Assembly (NCBI GenBank): GCA_002007465.1
Contig: LNAC01000008.1
Span: 7,619,323-7,683,322 of the forward strand
From: Ailurus styani
Taxonomy: Eukaryota; Chordata; Mammalia; Carnivora; Ailuridae
Length of the DNA: 64,000 nucleotides
Direction of reading: 5' to 3'
A program made the translations under genes and the position numbers. Numbering within the stretch: position 1 is the stretch's first letter; each line of letters starts with the position of its first letter. Positions 1 to 12,081 of the stretch are shown here, one piece after another. The notes under the pieces were generated by a model. The model searched no databases. It was not told the DNA's origin and saw only the letters and a program-made list of their open reading frames with translations.

Positions 1-1856
1 ATAACCTGCATGGCAGAGACGAACAAACATCTTACTAATAAAGAAACAAAGACTAAGACCATCTGCTCAAGATCAGTCAGGGAATATGATGTGACCCCAA
101 CTCTGCCTGCCAGCCACCAAAGCCAAACTCTTTCCACACTCTCATACTGCTCCACGAGTGCCCTGGGGCACCTCTAGTACTGTGGGATCACCCCTGCCCT
201 GTGTGTCTGGGTTAATTTCTGATCCCTGCTCCCTTGTTTCCTTTGTATCACAAGGATATCATCCCCATCAACCTCAGAAAACATCACATTATCCAAGTAA
301 CCTTGGGCTAGAAGTCAACAGGCATAATGGGGAAAGTCTGGAAGCAAGAGGCCCAAAGGCCAAATGTAGCCCCAGGCTGTGTCAACAGAAAGATCTAGTA
401 ATCTCTCCTTCATAATCCACTGGGTTGCCCTGCAGAGAAGCAAGGTGATTACAGAAGAAAATGCACACCAGGAGCCCAGGAACACAAGAAGAACTCAGCA
501 GATCTTCACAAACATGGGCTCTTCCTCCTCTTCAGCTACCTGAGACAGCATCTGAAACACTACTAAGGACCAAGTCAGACAGAGGGAAAGGAGGCCCAGT
601 CTTACAATTTTATTTCTGAAACTTTTCTGGTTTTAGAACAGGGACAGCAAAAAGCAGAGCCAGACAGAAAAAAGCCTTTTGGGGTAGCAGAAAAAGAAAG
701 TACCCCCCATCCCACTTTGAATGCTTCCCCAATAGAAAGGGTTAGATTTTCCCCTTTATCTCAAAGAGGTTAAGAATTGTAAAAGCTGAGAAATGTCAGG
801 CCAGATGACCTCTGAAATCCTCAGGATTCCCAAAATCTGGACTCCAAAATGAATTTAACATGAAGAATGCAGAGTAGAGTCATCCCTGTGTGGCTTAATC
901 AACACTCATGCTCCCAACTTCCCTGACTCTACGACTGCTACCCTCACCGCCCCCCACCCCAGGCAAAAAGACATGGAAAGGAGTCCGTAGGGGAGAACTA
1001 GGGAATTAGTGATGGAGGGCCAGGAGGCCATGCCCGCACCCACATACCCATTGTGGCATATCTGGTTCAAAAGACATCTAGGTGTAAACATTCTGGAGAG
1101 AATGGTTCTCTCACCAGAGTTCCAAAGGGAGCAGTGACAGGAAATGCTAGGCCCAGATTTCTCTTTACAAGAAAAGAATGTTTCTGAGTGAAGAGAGGGG
1201 GGTGGGGGGGGGAATGACAGGAACGACATGGAGTCTTAATTCCTTCCAGTTTTTTCCTTAAGAACCTTACAAAGCGGAGGATCAGGAAAGTTACTCTTGA
1301 AGTAATCAGTACTAAGGAGAAACCAAAACACCACACCACAGGAGACCTGAATAGAGTGACCTCCTCCTTCATAAGGTGCTGCCTATAAGGAGCAATGGCA
1401 CATCTGCAAGGTATCTGTGAGCCAGACTCCAGACTCTGCCCCCAGCCCAGTGACCCAGAAGAAGTGTAGAACCCCTGCCCCTCCTGAACCCCAGATCTAT
1501 AAAGCAAGGAGATATATTCAAATTAAAAACTCTTTTAAGTTTTCCTACAAACCAAAAGCACCAGCTGAACAGACAACAGGTATGAGTTTAGTGAAGACTT
1601 GCTGCCTTAGAGGGGAGCTCATGGAAAATACTATCCCTCCTCTTCTGAGAACCACACCCTCTAACACTGACATCCAGGCCCCAGTGTGGGGAGGTCTGTC
1701 TAGGACAGCACAGCGATGCCAAGACTAGAACCCACAGCCATCTCCACCACAACTCACCCAAAGATGCTTCCTGAAGGCCTGAAGGGAAGCCTCATCCCCA
1801 TCTCCTCACCACCTCTTCACACCCAGGAGACCTGGTTCCAGGTCTCTCCTGCTCAC
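1..1856 (-). other. GATAD2A: GATAD2A intron downstream of the first coding exon (partial)
   Basis: This is the 5' part of the intron following the first coding exon, in gene orientation. It starts with the GTGAGC donor and runs off the window edge. I searched both strands for the next exon (residues around VIVLSDNE and the LRLEEAKLVLLKKL coiled coil) and did not find it. No Can-SINE or L1 is recognised here; a G-rich tract lies near 1197-1214. Confidence 0.8.
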
Positions 1857-2120
1857 CTGTATGAGGTACGCATGTCCACGGGCCCGTCACCCGCCTGCCC
1901 TTCGCATCTGCCCATGGTTGTCACCTCTGCCCCCCTCAGCAACCCTTGGGCTGGGCCTGCTCCTGGCTCAGGCGTCACTCTCATGTCTCCGTCAGTGTTT
2001 AAATCTGAAGACAACAATCCTCTCTCCATTTTTATTTTCTTGCTTTCCACATCATCCTCCGCTGGGTCCCGTTCAAGCGCTCGTTTCTGACTCCGTGTTC
2101 GGCATGCTTCTTCAGTCATT
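1857..2120 (-). CDS. GATAD2A: GATAD2A (p66-alpha) first coding exon
   Basis: This exon encodes the N-terminus of GATAD2A/p66-alpha, a nuclear subunit of the Mi-2/NuRD deacetylase-remodelling complex that bridges MBD2/MBD3 to the CHD ATPase. The start codon is at 2119-2117, one base inside the exon. The 87 complete codons begin [18 protein letters not shown] and continue with [32 protein letters not shown] and [10 protein letters not shown], which I recognise as GATAD2A and not GATAD2B (a different N-terminus). The acceptor is a pyrimidine-rich tract ending TTCAG at 2125-2121; the donor is CAG|GTGAGC with the intron starting at 1856. The exon ends with two bases of a split Ser codon (AG), fitting the known protein. 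The basic clusters (TRSQKR, KKIK) are NLS-like. Compared with human from memory, it appears two residues shorter near TTMGR. The MBD-binding coiled coil and GATA zinc finger lie in later exons outside the window. Confidence 0.94.
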
Positions 2121-2121
2121 C

Positions 2122-4017
2122 TGAACTTTGGGAGAAGGAGAAAACATGACATTTAAACTTGGCACAACCAAGTTGCTACCTTCTTAGAAACTTTTTCAGA
2201 GTGTCAGCTTGGAGAGTTTTCCTTGCCACATGCTGTTAGGCACAACAAATGCAGGACCCACAAAGTGTCCCCAGGACCTTTGTTCACTGCCTGGGGAAGG
2301 CTGGGCAGGATCAGTAGAGCACCTGGGGAGCTGAGACCTGTGGGGACCTGGACAGGAACAACAGAAAGGGGCTGCTTATCAGAGGAAAGGGGAATTCTCT
2401 GTGCTCCAGACTCAAAAGCAAACAGGAAAACTGTTCTAGATCTGAACTCCCTACCTTTGGGATTCTGAGGACCTGCCCTGTTTGGAGGTGTCTGGAATCC
2501 GGCAAAGGGAGACCACGCTGTCCCAGGAGCAGGGCCACTGCCCAGGTCCAGCCCAGCACTGCACTGACTCAGGTTGACCCTTCTCCCCTTTAGTGAGGGA
2601 CAGCCTCCTCACTCCCTGCTCACCTCTGGGGGTGAGAGGTGGGAGTCACGTTTAACCCTTTGACTGCCAGCGAGGTAAACTTTGAGTAGAGTAAGAGCTG
2701 GCTCGTCACTGTGCCAGCACCCTGTACCTGCAGCACACACATATCTTGATTTAAAGAAAGAAAAGAAGAAAAAAAACAGCTGAGTCAGTTTTTGATCCCA
2801 TGACATCACTGGGCTCCACATGACCCTTCCCAGGATTCAGTCTGAGAGACAAAGCACTTTCCAGAAAACCAGTCTGAACCGGTTCCAGACAACAAGCTGA
2901 AGTGTTGTTAACCCTCACGGAGACAGGACGGAGGACAGCGCAGTGATGTCTGTCTGCAGGGAGGCTGCTGGCATTCCACAACAGAGTCTGGGGCACAGGC
3001 GCTTGCTCTTAAAGGAGCCACTCTGAGCCCAGCCTTGATGTCCCAACAAGGCAGGACACAGGAAATAAGACTGCAACAAGAGTTTAGTCAGTCTAAAAAG
3101 CCAAGCCAGAGTTCATGAGGGGACAAAAAAGAATTTAGCTGCCGGGCTCTAGTAGAATTCCCAAAGCGCCAGTTCTATACAGGATAGTAGGCATCCACGT
3201 CTACGGACATGGGGCCCATGGAGGAATACACCACGGGCCCCTCAGAGAATCTCAATTCATACCTGTGGTGTGCCTTCTCTGAAGGCACCTGTGTCCACAA
3301 GCACAGGCTCTATCTGTGTCCACAGGCAGGGCACCTGGCACCTCAGTTTCCTCACCAGGTAATACCCTGGGAGGCCTGTCCTGGACAGGGCCAGTCATCC
3401 CCAGTCCTGGAGCCCACCTTCTGGGAGGCTAGGGGCAACACATGAGTAATGAAGGGGCCACATCATCACATATAGGATACCCTCCTGAGATTAATCCCTC
3501 ACAATTTTCTTTAGGAGCCAATTCCACAAATGAGCAATAGTGCAGGGCCTTGCCCCAGTGACCCCTTTGGTGGACTTACAGTGAAAGGAATGAAACGGAC
3601 AGCTGCTTCATGCTGCTGACTCAGAAGGCAGAGTGGCCCAACCACACACGTCAGGCCAGTGTGGCCTGGCCAGCGCACTCAGATATCTGCTACTATAGGC
3701 AATCCAAATGAGTCAAAATAAGGAAGTCTCCTGGTGGTCATGTCACCCACAGAGTGCTCCTACCCATGCTGACAGAGGCTGGGGCTAGAGAACTCTGAAG
3801 CTCAAGGGCACAGGATATCAACAAGACCTCCATCTGCCCCCAACCCCTCCTGGTATCCTAGGCCATGCCTGCCATCAACCCTGTACCAACTGCTCAGTCC
3901 CAGTCACCCTCCCCCAAATATCCCCCCATCCCCCTTCCCATTCTGTGTGGACAAGGTCTCCTAACTGGGTCAGAGACAGTAAGGATGCTCCCACGTCCCT
4001 CTTAGCCTAAAGCTCTA
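2122..4017. other. Intronic sequence without recognised gene
   Basis: No exon or Can-SINE is seen. A purine tract lies near 2755-2777. Confidence 0.7.
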
Positions 4018-4030
4018 TGGCTTCTGTCCT

Positions 4031-4212
4031 TCTTTTAAGATTTTATTTATTTATTTGAGAGAGAGAGAGAGGATACAAGCAGGGAGAGGGGGAGAGGGAG
4101 AAGCAGGCTTCCCGCCAAGCAGGGAGCCCAACATGGGACTCGATCCCAGGACCCTGGGATCACGACCTAAGCTGAAGGCAAATGCTTAACGACTGAGCCA
4201 CCCAGGAGTCCC
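4031..4212 (-). mobile_element. Can-SINE (older form)
   Basis: The copy is reversed, running from the AAGATTTTATTTATTT tail to GAGCCACCCAGG. A 13 bp target-site duplication TGGCTTCTGTCCT is perfect at 4018-4030 and 4213-4225. The head lacks the young GGTTAAAGCC signature. Confidence 0.95.
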
Positions 4213-5203
4213 TGGCTTCTGTCCTCCTTTGATATGCCTTCACAACAAACCCTGTCAGCCTGCTCACTGAGTCTATCAGTCCTTTCTCTGTGAGACTGCA
4301 GATAAGTCACTGCCCTGAGTGTCAGTCACCCTCCCTTCCCACACTATGGGCGCATGGGTCATCTTTCCTTGGGGACTGCCTAAAACAGGAGCCCCTTGAA
4401 CATTTGGGAATTAGACAAGAGGAACAATTCCAGCAGCTGCCTTGGACAGCAAGTAGCTGTGCTCCCTGGACCAAAAAGGAGCCTGTCAGAATCAAACAGG
4501 AGAGGAGAGGAGACAGAACCAGAAAAGAGGGAAAGAGGGTCCCCACTAGAGTCAGAAGAAGTTCTGTCCCTAAGGGAGAAGCTCCCAGTCTGGCCCGGTA
4601 CCCACTGGAAGAGAAGACGGACTAAGCTGGATACAGAGGATGCCCTCCCCAATCCTGTACTCAAACTCCCCCATGCTTCCTCACTCTGCCTCTGCTCCAG
4701 TCTGGCACCCTCACCCACCCTGCCAGCCAGTGCAGTCTCTGGCCTTGTAAATTCCAGACTCTAATCCATGAAACTCATCCAAACCCAGACCCTACATGAA
4801 ATCCTTCTTCTCAACTGCCCACATAGATAAGGGGAAAGGGGGAACCAACAACCAGATTGCTGTGAGCCAGGTCACCACACTTCATTGTCACTGATGTAAA
4901 ACAAGCAATGGCAAAGGGCCAGAGCAGAGCCTCATTCCCACAGGGCTGTGTCTTCTAGCCCCAGTGACCACTCTGGGTGGTCCTCACAGCACCTCAGTTT
5001 AGGTAGCTGATCAGGGTTCCCAGCAGAGCCCCCGGAACATAGCCTGTTTATGCTCTGTGTGCAGTGTCAGGGTAACTCACTCTGAAGCTGAGGAGCTGGA
5101 ACTCTGCCAACCCTAGGCCCAGAACTAACAGCCATCCTGGTAGTGCACACATGCCCTGTCCCTCCAGCTGCATGCCTTCCCCACCACAGGAAGGACCAGC
5201 ATT

Positions 5204-5417
5204 GGGCGCCTGGGTGGCTCAGTGGGTTAAAGCCTCTGCTTTCGGCTCAGGTCATGATCTCAGGGTCCTGGGATCGAGACCCGCATCGGGCTCCCTGCTC
5301 AGCGGGGAGCCTGCTTCCCCCTCTCTCTCTGTCTGCCTGCCTCTCTGCCTCCTTGTGATCTCTCTCCCTCTGTAAAATAAATAAATAAATAAATAAATAA
5401 ATAAAATTAAAAAAAAA
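5204..5417 (+). mobile_element. Can-SINE (young, CTCCTTGTGATC group)
   Basis: Full-length copy from GGGCGCCTGGGTGGCTCAG to an AAATAAATAAA tail with an expanded (AAAT)n. A perfect 15 bp target-site duplication AGGAAGGACCAGCAT lies at 5188-5202 and 5418-5432. Its near-consensus body makes it a candidate recent insertion. Confidence 0.97.
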
Positions 5418-6309
5418 AGGAAGGACCAGCATAGTTGGAGGGGCCAACCATGGCACAGGGTGCCTCCAGCTCTGCACCCCACCCCCTGTCCTGCCTTAGG
5501 TGGAGCCTACTCCATGTAAAGTGGTTGCCTTAGAGGCCACATGGGGCATGTGCTCCTGGGGAGGGCAGGTGCTGGTAAAGAGCAGCTCCTCCCTCCTTTC
5601 AGCATGAAGGACCAGTGGTGCCCCCCGCACTTTAGGGCTAGCATCCACCACCCTGCAGGCACAAACCCAGGATCAGCCACAAACCTACAGGGAAGAAACC
5701 AGCCTTGAGGAATGAACCATGACCTAAGGTCTCTGCAAAAAAGCAGTGAGGAGGTACATTAGAATACTTTCTAAAGAGCAGGTGAAGAAACTGGATTACT
5801 ATGATAGCAAATTAGGATCCGCTTCAAATTCCCTGGCCAATAAGGGTAGAATGAAGGGAAAGACAACAGAGGTTCTACCACAGGCCCATTCAGGAATGAC
5901 CAGCCCACAAAGAGCAGCTCCCTCTTACTGAAGAGGGACCCCGTGCGGGCAGGGGAATATCCTGACAGCAGCACACCCACTGTAAAGATGAGGTTCCCAG
6001 GACTGCAAGGCTGCCTAAGGCACAGGATGCTGCTCAGGAAGCAAGGCTAGAACCCGGGCAGCCTCAGCCCCTCAAAGAGCCTGCTCTAATACATCCTTAG
6101 ATAGGGCTGGGTGGGCATAGAGATGGCAGGATGGAGCCCAAATCTTCCTAACCGCAAGAAGGGAGGTTGCAGCCACACTGAAGGCTATACGGGCACAGCA
6201 CAAAGCAACCCCAGAACAAAGGGGCCATGAAATTATAGGCAGAATGATGACATGGGGTTTTGGGTCAGTGCAAACTGTAATTACCTCTACCAAAAGCTAC
6301 TTTATTTTA

Positions 6310-6575
6310 AAGATTTTATTTATTTATTTACTTACTTCTATTCTATTCTATTCTATTCTATTCTATTCTATTCTATTCTATTCTATTCTATTTGAGAGAG
6401 AGGGCAAGCACACACAAGCAAGTGGCGGGGAAAAGGAGAAGGAGGGGGAGAATCCCAAGCAGACTCCACATTGAGCAGGGAGCCTGACATGAGGCTTGAA
6501 CCCACAACCCCAAGATCACGACCTGTGCCAAAATCAAGAGTCACCTGTCTAACCAACTGAGCCACCCGGGTGCCC
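6310..6575 (-). mobile_element. Can-SINE (older form) with expanded tail microsatellite
   Basis: Reversed copy with a perfect 13 bp duplication CTACTTTATTTTA at 6297-6309 and 6576-6588. The A-rich tail has been replaced in part by a TTCTA pentanucleotide array. Confidence 0.95.
6336..6390. repeat. (TTCTA)11 microsatellite
   Basis: Eleven uninterrupted TTCTA units, grown from the tail of the enclosing Can-SINE. Perfect arrays of this length are usually length-polymorphic. Confidence 0.97.
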
Positions 6576-6770
6576 CTACTTTATTTTAGTAAAATGTCAC
6601 TGTCTAACTGATCTGAGAACCTCAGAAGACCCTGTTCTCAAACAACTCCAAAGGGGTGAATGACGTGGGAACCAGATTTTTTAAACCAGACTCAGGAACC
6701 CAAATAAAGCACCTGGCACAAGTTGAGCACATGCCACCAGTAAACGTCTCTTGATGATTTTTAAAAAAGA

Positions 6771-6961
6771 GGGTGCCTGGGTGGCTCAGTGGGTTAAGCC
6801 TCTGCCTTCAGCTCAGGTCATGATCTCAGGGTCCTGGGATCGAGTCCCGCATCGGGCTCTCTGCTCAGCAGGGAGCCTGCTTCCTCCTGTCTCTCTGCCT
6901 GCCTCTCTGCCTACTTGTGATCTTTCTCTCTGTCAAATAAATAAATAATCTAAAAAAAAAA
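6771..6961 (+). mobile_element. Can-SINE (young, plain CTACTTGTGATC)
   Basis: Full-length copy from GGGTGCCTGGGTGGCTCAGT to the A tail. Target-site duplication is not clear because the flanks are A-rich. Confidence 0.93.
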
Positions 6962-9502
6962 AGCCAAAAACTAAATAAACACAAGTCATGCAGCCATAAC
7001 CCTAAGGCATTATCATTAATACTATCTGTACTTGGAAATGTTATATATAGTACGCAGTTACTAACACACCAGCAAGAATACTACCAGTAACACTCCTGTT
7101 TCAGGTGTGAGAAAAGTGCTTAGCAATACGTGCTTAGGAAAAGTGAGCAGGCTGATGCTCTGAGTGGACCTGGGGTGCTCTTTCCGGAGCTGAGAGAAAG
7201 GCATAAGGAGGTGGGGGAAAGAGGGTATTAAGTGTGGACTGCCCTCAGCGGGGAGGGCAGAGGGATCCAATGGAGGGCTGGGGCAAGATCCAATTTGTTC
7301 TAAAAGATCATCTGGCTGATCTGGGGATAGACTAGAGCAGGGGTGGTGGGGAGAGCAGTCTTGGGAGGCTTCTGTATCTTATGGATCAGGATGGGAAGCA
7401 GACTGAGCAGCGGGGAGACATGACCAAACACTAAGTACACTTTAGAGGATATGGACAACACAACATGCCAAGAGCTCGATGGGAGGCAAGAAAGGACTGC
7501 TTTGTTTTGTTTGTTTTTGCCTGAGCAACTGGAAAGATAGAACTGATTTTCTGATGGGGAAAGAGCAGATCTGGGAGAAGGCTGGGAGTGGGGCAGTTTG
7601 GACATGCTGAGTATGGGTCTACCAGACCCACACAGGGAGGCTGAGGAGTGTCTGCTGACAGGTAGAGGCTTGCAGGGGGCGGCCACTATCCTCAGTAGCA
7701 TAGGGCACCCTTTCTTGTCAGGAAGGAAGAAGGGCCTGTGATGCATCCAATGCCAAACTGGGTGACAATAAGATCCAGACACTGGCTTCAGTTGGCACGA
7801 GCCAATGTCCACACTTAAAATATAGGCCCTGCTGCATGTGCAGCTCCATCAGGACTCAGCTGGGCCCCCACCACCAGAGTGCCCCCGAGCAGATGCAAAG
7901 TGTAGGTGGATGTTTGTGCCCTGGTGGTCCTGAGACTGGGGCTGTGCTGCTCCCTTGCATGGCCTACCCCTTGTCTCCTGCCTGAACCCAGGAATCCCAT
8001 CTATTCTCCCAAACAGCCTGAGGAAGGTCGGGAAGATGAGTCCCAGACCTGTACACCATCTATCCACCCTCTGGAGGCTCCCCACATTCTTGAGAGTCAA
8101 ACCTAAGCACCTGAGGAAGGGCCAGGGAAGAGAACAGCTAAGCTGTATTTTGGTGCCAGCAGCCTCTGGCTGACAGGCACATGTCTTCCCTTCCAGAACA
8201 GAGCCCTCACTCTGTTTGAGTCCTGAGTCATTCCCTGATGCATCTCTCTGAGCAACAGCAGCAGGGATGCAGTGCCTGTGTTCTGGAAGGAACTCATACT
8301 AAAGACGCCAGTTCTCAAGTTTTAAACGTCAAACTCTGTTAAGGCTGAGTACAAGGGATGCAGTTTAACTTGAGAAATAGAAGGATGATTCCAAAAGTCA
8401 GCCTCTACTATTAGACACAACAGAGAACAGAAGCCAGATCTCAGGGAACTGACTGAAGAACCCTGTTATTCTTTGAGCCTCAGTTTTCCCTACGCATACC
8501 TCATAGACATACTATGTGAAGAGACACATAGTGATGTCAGAAGTAATCTGAATGAGAAAATAAAGTTGCAGAATAGTATGATACCATTCACATGGCTTAA
8601 AAAGGCTTTAATCTTCAGAAAAAAACACTGAAAAAGCTTACTAAAATCGAAAGTGAAAGAAATTAGGCTAAAAGCCACAGCACTCATTTCTGAAGAATTA
8701 AGAAACTTTCACTTTCTGTATTAAACATTTCTGTGTGAAATTATTTCTCCTAAGGATGACTTCATATCAGTCTTATATTCAAAGAACACAAAGATAAAAT
8801 GGAGAGCTAGATAAAATAACACTCCAACATGCAGAAGCTAAAAACTGAAAGGACAAGTGTAGTGGGAGTGAGACAAGGGAAGAGGGCCCTTTGGAAGGAC
8901 GTGCTCCCAGGCCAGAGGAAGAGTGTTCTGTAATATAGGGAAATCACAAGGCTGGCTCCTCCAACAGGAAGAACCAAGAACATAAGACAAACATGCAACC
9001 TGCAGTGGACTGAGAGGGGATGCTGCTGTGACCTTCCCATCCATTATTAGTAAGTGTCTATGCAGCTTAAGAATACCCCATCCTCTGTGTCACTAAAGAG
9101 ACTCTCAAGCTCTAAGCAGTAAACCCAAACCCCTCAGCTCCTGCCCACAGTCCACCTTCTACCTAGACTACCAGTTGTGAATTGGCTCCCAGGCCACAGC
9201 ATCAGCGTGGGCTCACTCTGAGGGAGCCTATGTCTCACATTGTTCCTCATGAGGACTGCCCACAGCAACAACCCGTATACTACTCAGCAGCTTCATCTCT
9301 TTTCCCAGCTTGCTAAACTCTTCCATGGGAGAAACTTTGTTTTCCCATTCACCTTCATATTCAGTGTGGAGTAAAACAATATGGGTTCAGGACACGCTAT
9401 TGAGTTAAACCTACATTTCTATAAATTAGCCTCATGAAATGTATGATTCCTGGGGTTTGTCCTATAGGTCAAAATAAAACAAACAAGTACTTTCATCAAA
9501 TA
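6962..9502. other. Intronic sequence without recognised gene
   Basis: No young repeat. Weak MIR-like (GAGCCTCAGTTTTCCCTACG near 8476) and L1-like text near 8565 may be old remnants. A minus-strand 170-codon frame at 7300-7812 has no recognisable protein features. Confidence 0.6.
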
Positions 9503-9512
9503 CTCTGCGTTC

Positions 9513-9699
9513 AGGGGGCGCTTGGGTGGCTCAGTTGGTTAAGCGACTGACTGCCTTCTGCTCAGGCTGTGATCTCTGGGTCCTGGGATCGAGCCCTACA
9601 TCAGGCTCCCTGCTCTGCAGGAGTCTACTTTTCTCTCTCCCTCTGCCCCTCCCCCCTGCTCGTACTCTCTCTCTAATAAATAAAATCTAAAAAACAACC
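9513..9699 (+). mobile_element. Can-SINE (older form)
   Basis: The head is GGGGCGCTTGGGTGGCTCAG with GTTAAGCGACTGACTGCC, and the tail is TAATAAATAAAATCT. The duplication CTCTGCGTTC / CTCTGCGGTC (9503-9512 and 9700-9709) matches at 9 of 10 positions. Confidence 0.92.
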
Positions 9700-10799
9700 C
9701 TCTGCGGTCGGACTTTCTGACAGCTGCGTATATAGAAATAGAGTCTCATAGACTGAGGCTGAGAGATAAACAGGAATCTAGGGAGATGGTCTAGGCAGGA
9801 GAGGGTCAAGTCACTGAGCAGGGAGGGTCTCAGGCAGAGGAAGGGAGTTACATGAGTCTAGTACTACAGGTTTGCTCAAAAGGAGAACTAAGTCTTACTA
9901 CTCCCTGACTAAAGCTGGGTTCTTAACCCTTAGGAATCTGAAAACCTAAGATACTCCAAAAATATAGGTGTTTTTTTCTCTTGGACACCATCAAAAAGGC
10001 ACTAGGTCCAGCTGGCTAGCTAGGAGCTCCCTGGGCCTTCAGAGATCTAGACTAAGAGGGAGACCCTTCCTGCAGCAGTCCTGTGACCAGGGCAGGGATA
10101 CCACACACGCTGGGGGTGATAGCTACCACTCAACACTCACTCAACAAGCCTCTGCTTGTTGAAGATGAGCATGTCACCCAAGGTGGAAATCCAAGTCTAG
10201 GTAGGCGAAGAGTCTGGGCCTGAAACCCAGATCCACTATTCCTTTCTACCTGGCACTTTCACAAGCTGCCCACTGTGAACATTCCACTACATAGTCAAAA
10301 GGCCTTTTGTTAAATCATGTTTAAATGGTTTGTTTCCATCTGGAGGGACAAGCACACGGTGGGGCTGAAATGATGCACGTGCTAGTGAGGAAGAAGATAC
10401 AACAACCATCCTCAAATGAGAGGGAACTGCGCCTGAGGGAATTAAGATTTGCCCTGCCCAGGGGCAGGCCAGGGAGGACCCTGCAGCCAGAAGCTATGAG
10501 ACCCCACAATTAGATGTCACCACCACCCACCAGGTAACAGGCTATATGACAGCTGAGCCTCAGTGTCAATGTTCCTGTATGTCCCTAGCCCTGGAAGAGA
10601 AGAGTGCCCTCCACACAGCAGATAGACATCTGATGAATGAACAAATATAAGTTTTATGAAGAGGAGCTCCCAGTAGGGGAAAGGGTGATCAACCCCATTT
10701 CAACCCCATTTCAACACTGAGATCCTCAGATTGTGACCCAAGTTTATTGCTTCCCTGTTGTTAACAGAAATGTGGGGTCTTCTTACTTTTAAGGGCAAA

Positions 10800-10945
10800 A
10801 CACCTAACACTGAGCTTTTACCTCAAATGGATCACCTCAGATGATCCTCATAACCACCTCTAAGGTAAGTGCCATCATCTGCCCCCACCTTACAGGTGGG
10901 GAAACCGAGGCAAGTGGTAGTCACACAGCAAATGGGTAAGACGTG
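10800..10945 (+). repeat. MIR remnant
   Basis: GATGATCCTCATAACCACCTC, TACAGGTGGGGAAACCGAGG and AGTCACACAGCAAATGGGT follow the MIR core. Confidence 0.85.
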
Positions 10946-11581
10946 CTGGCAAGTGAAGCCTATGCTCCAGGCAGTCCCAATTGAAGGACCCCATTAACCA
11001 CCCAGAGTCACATGTGAGGAAATCCAAAGGACACTGTGAACTCCTCACTAGTACAGAACTGGGCTTGACCTCTCACTCACAAGGTCCAGATGAGATATTA
11101 AATGATTAAAACTTTACGTTGTTGAATGAGATCACACCTTTTGCTGTTTGCTTTCTAAGTACAGTAAAAGTTCTGCTGGAGCACAACATATATGCATTTC
11201 TAAAAAACCATGGCATAATGCAAAATTGTGCAATAAAAACAGAGGGCTACAGGAACAACAGGGTTAGGTACACAACACCCCAAAACTTCATTATGACATA
11301 AAAAAAGACAGGAACCTGAAGTTTTAAATGGTAGCATGTTAAACAGCCAAAAGACACACAAATGCTAGCTAAAGCCTGACCCCTCACCTGAGGGAAGACC
11401 TGGCAATTGCTGTGGCTATTTTCTGAGTTACTGTGACATGCTGGAATGAGGCTGTCTGACCCCAAGAGAAAATGGTATGGCCTAGAGGGGGCCTGGTGCA
11501 TATCTGAGGTGTGTGCATTTCCATTTTGTGTACGGTCAGGTGCTCTTTTAGCTGGGAGCAATTTTCTGGATTCACCTACTG

Positions 11582-11773
11582 CAGGAGTTGGCAAACTTTT
11601 TCTTAAAGGGACATGGTAAATATTTTCAGCTTTGCAGGTCATTCTGTCTCTGTCCTGATTACTCAGCTCTGCAGTTGTAATAGTATGTCCTCAAAGGGGC
11701 ATAGCTGTGTCCCAATCAAACTTTATTTACCAAAACAGACCACAGGTTGTGGGTCATAGCTCCCCAACCCCTA
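11582..11773 (+). mobile_element. Non-autonomous hAT-type DNA transposon remnant
   Basis: The sequence reads CAGGAGTTGGCAAACTTTTT, then AAATATTTTCAGCTTTGCAG, CAATCAAACTTTATTTACC, and ends near CCCCAACCCCTAA. This resembles a common mammalian hAT MITE with imperfect terminal inverted repeats. I am unsure of the exact subfamily name. Confidence 0.65.
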
Positions 11774-11868
11774 ACCTGAACCTGGCATTTCTCCTGGACA
11801 AAATCGTGCATAACCACACACACAACATATGTGTCATGTTCCAACTGTGCCCTAATATACCAATATTG

Positions 11869-12071
11869 GTTTTTTTTTTTTAAAGATTTTACTTATTTAT
11901 TTCACAGAGGGAGAGAGATCACAAGGAGGCAGAGAGGCAGGCAGAGAGAGAGAGGGGGAAGCAGGCTCCCCGCCGAGCAGGGAGCCCCATGTGGGCCCCG
12001 ATCCCAGGACCCTGAGATCATGACCTGAGCCGAAAGCAGAGGCATTAACCCACTGAGCCACCCAGGCGCCC
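11869..12071 (-). mobile_element. Can-SINE (young, CTCCTTGTGATC group)
   Basis: Reversed, near-consensus copy with a T-tract entry. The 10 bp duplication ACCAATATTG is at 11859-11868 and 12072-12081. Confidence 0.96.
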
Positions 12072-12081
12072 ACCAATATTG

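Noticed and set aside
1..1856. Second GATAD2A coding exon
   Set aside because: I looked for the SDNE and coiled-coil coding segments on the minus strand and found none; the exon must lie outside the window.
5247..5482. Recurring ~70-codon frames reading WLSGLKPL or DFIYLF
   Set aside because: These recur at every Can-SINE in both orientations and are translations of the repeat.
7300..7812. 170-codon minus-strand frame
   Set aside because: No recognisable motif or family; no supporting signals.
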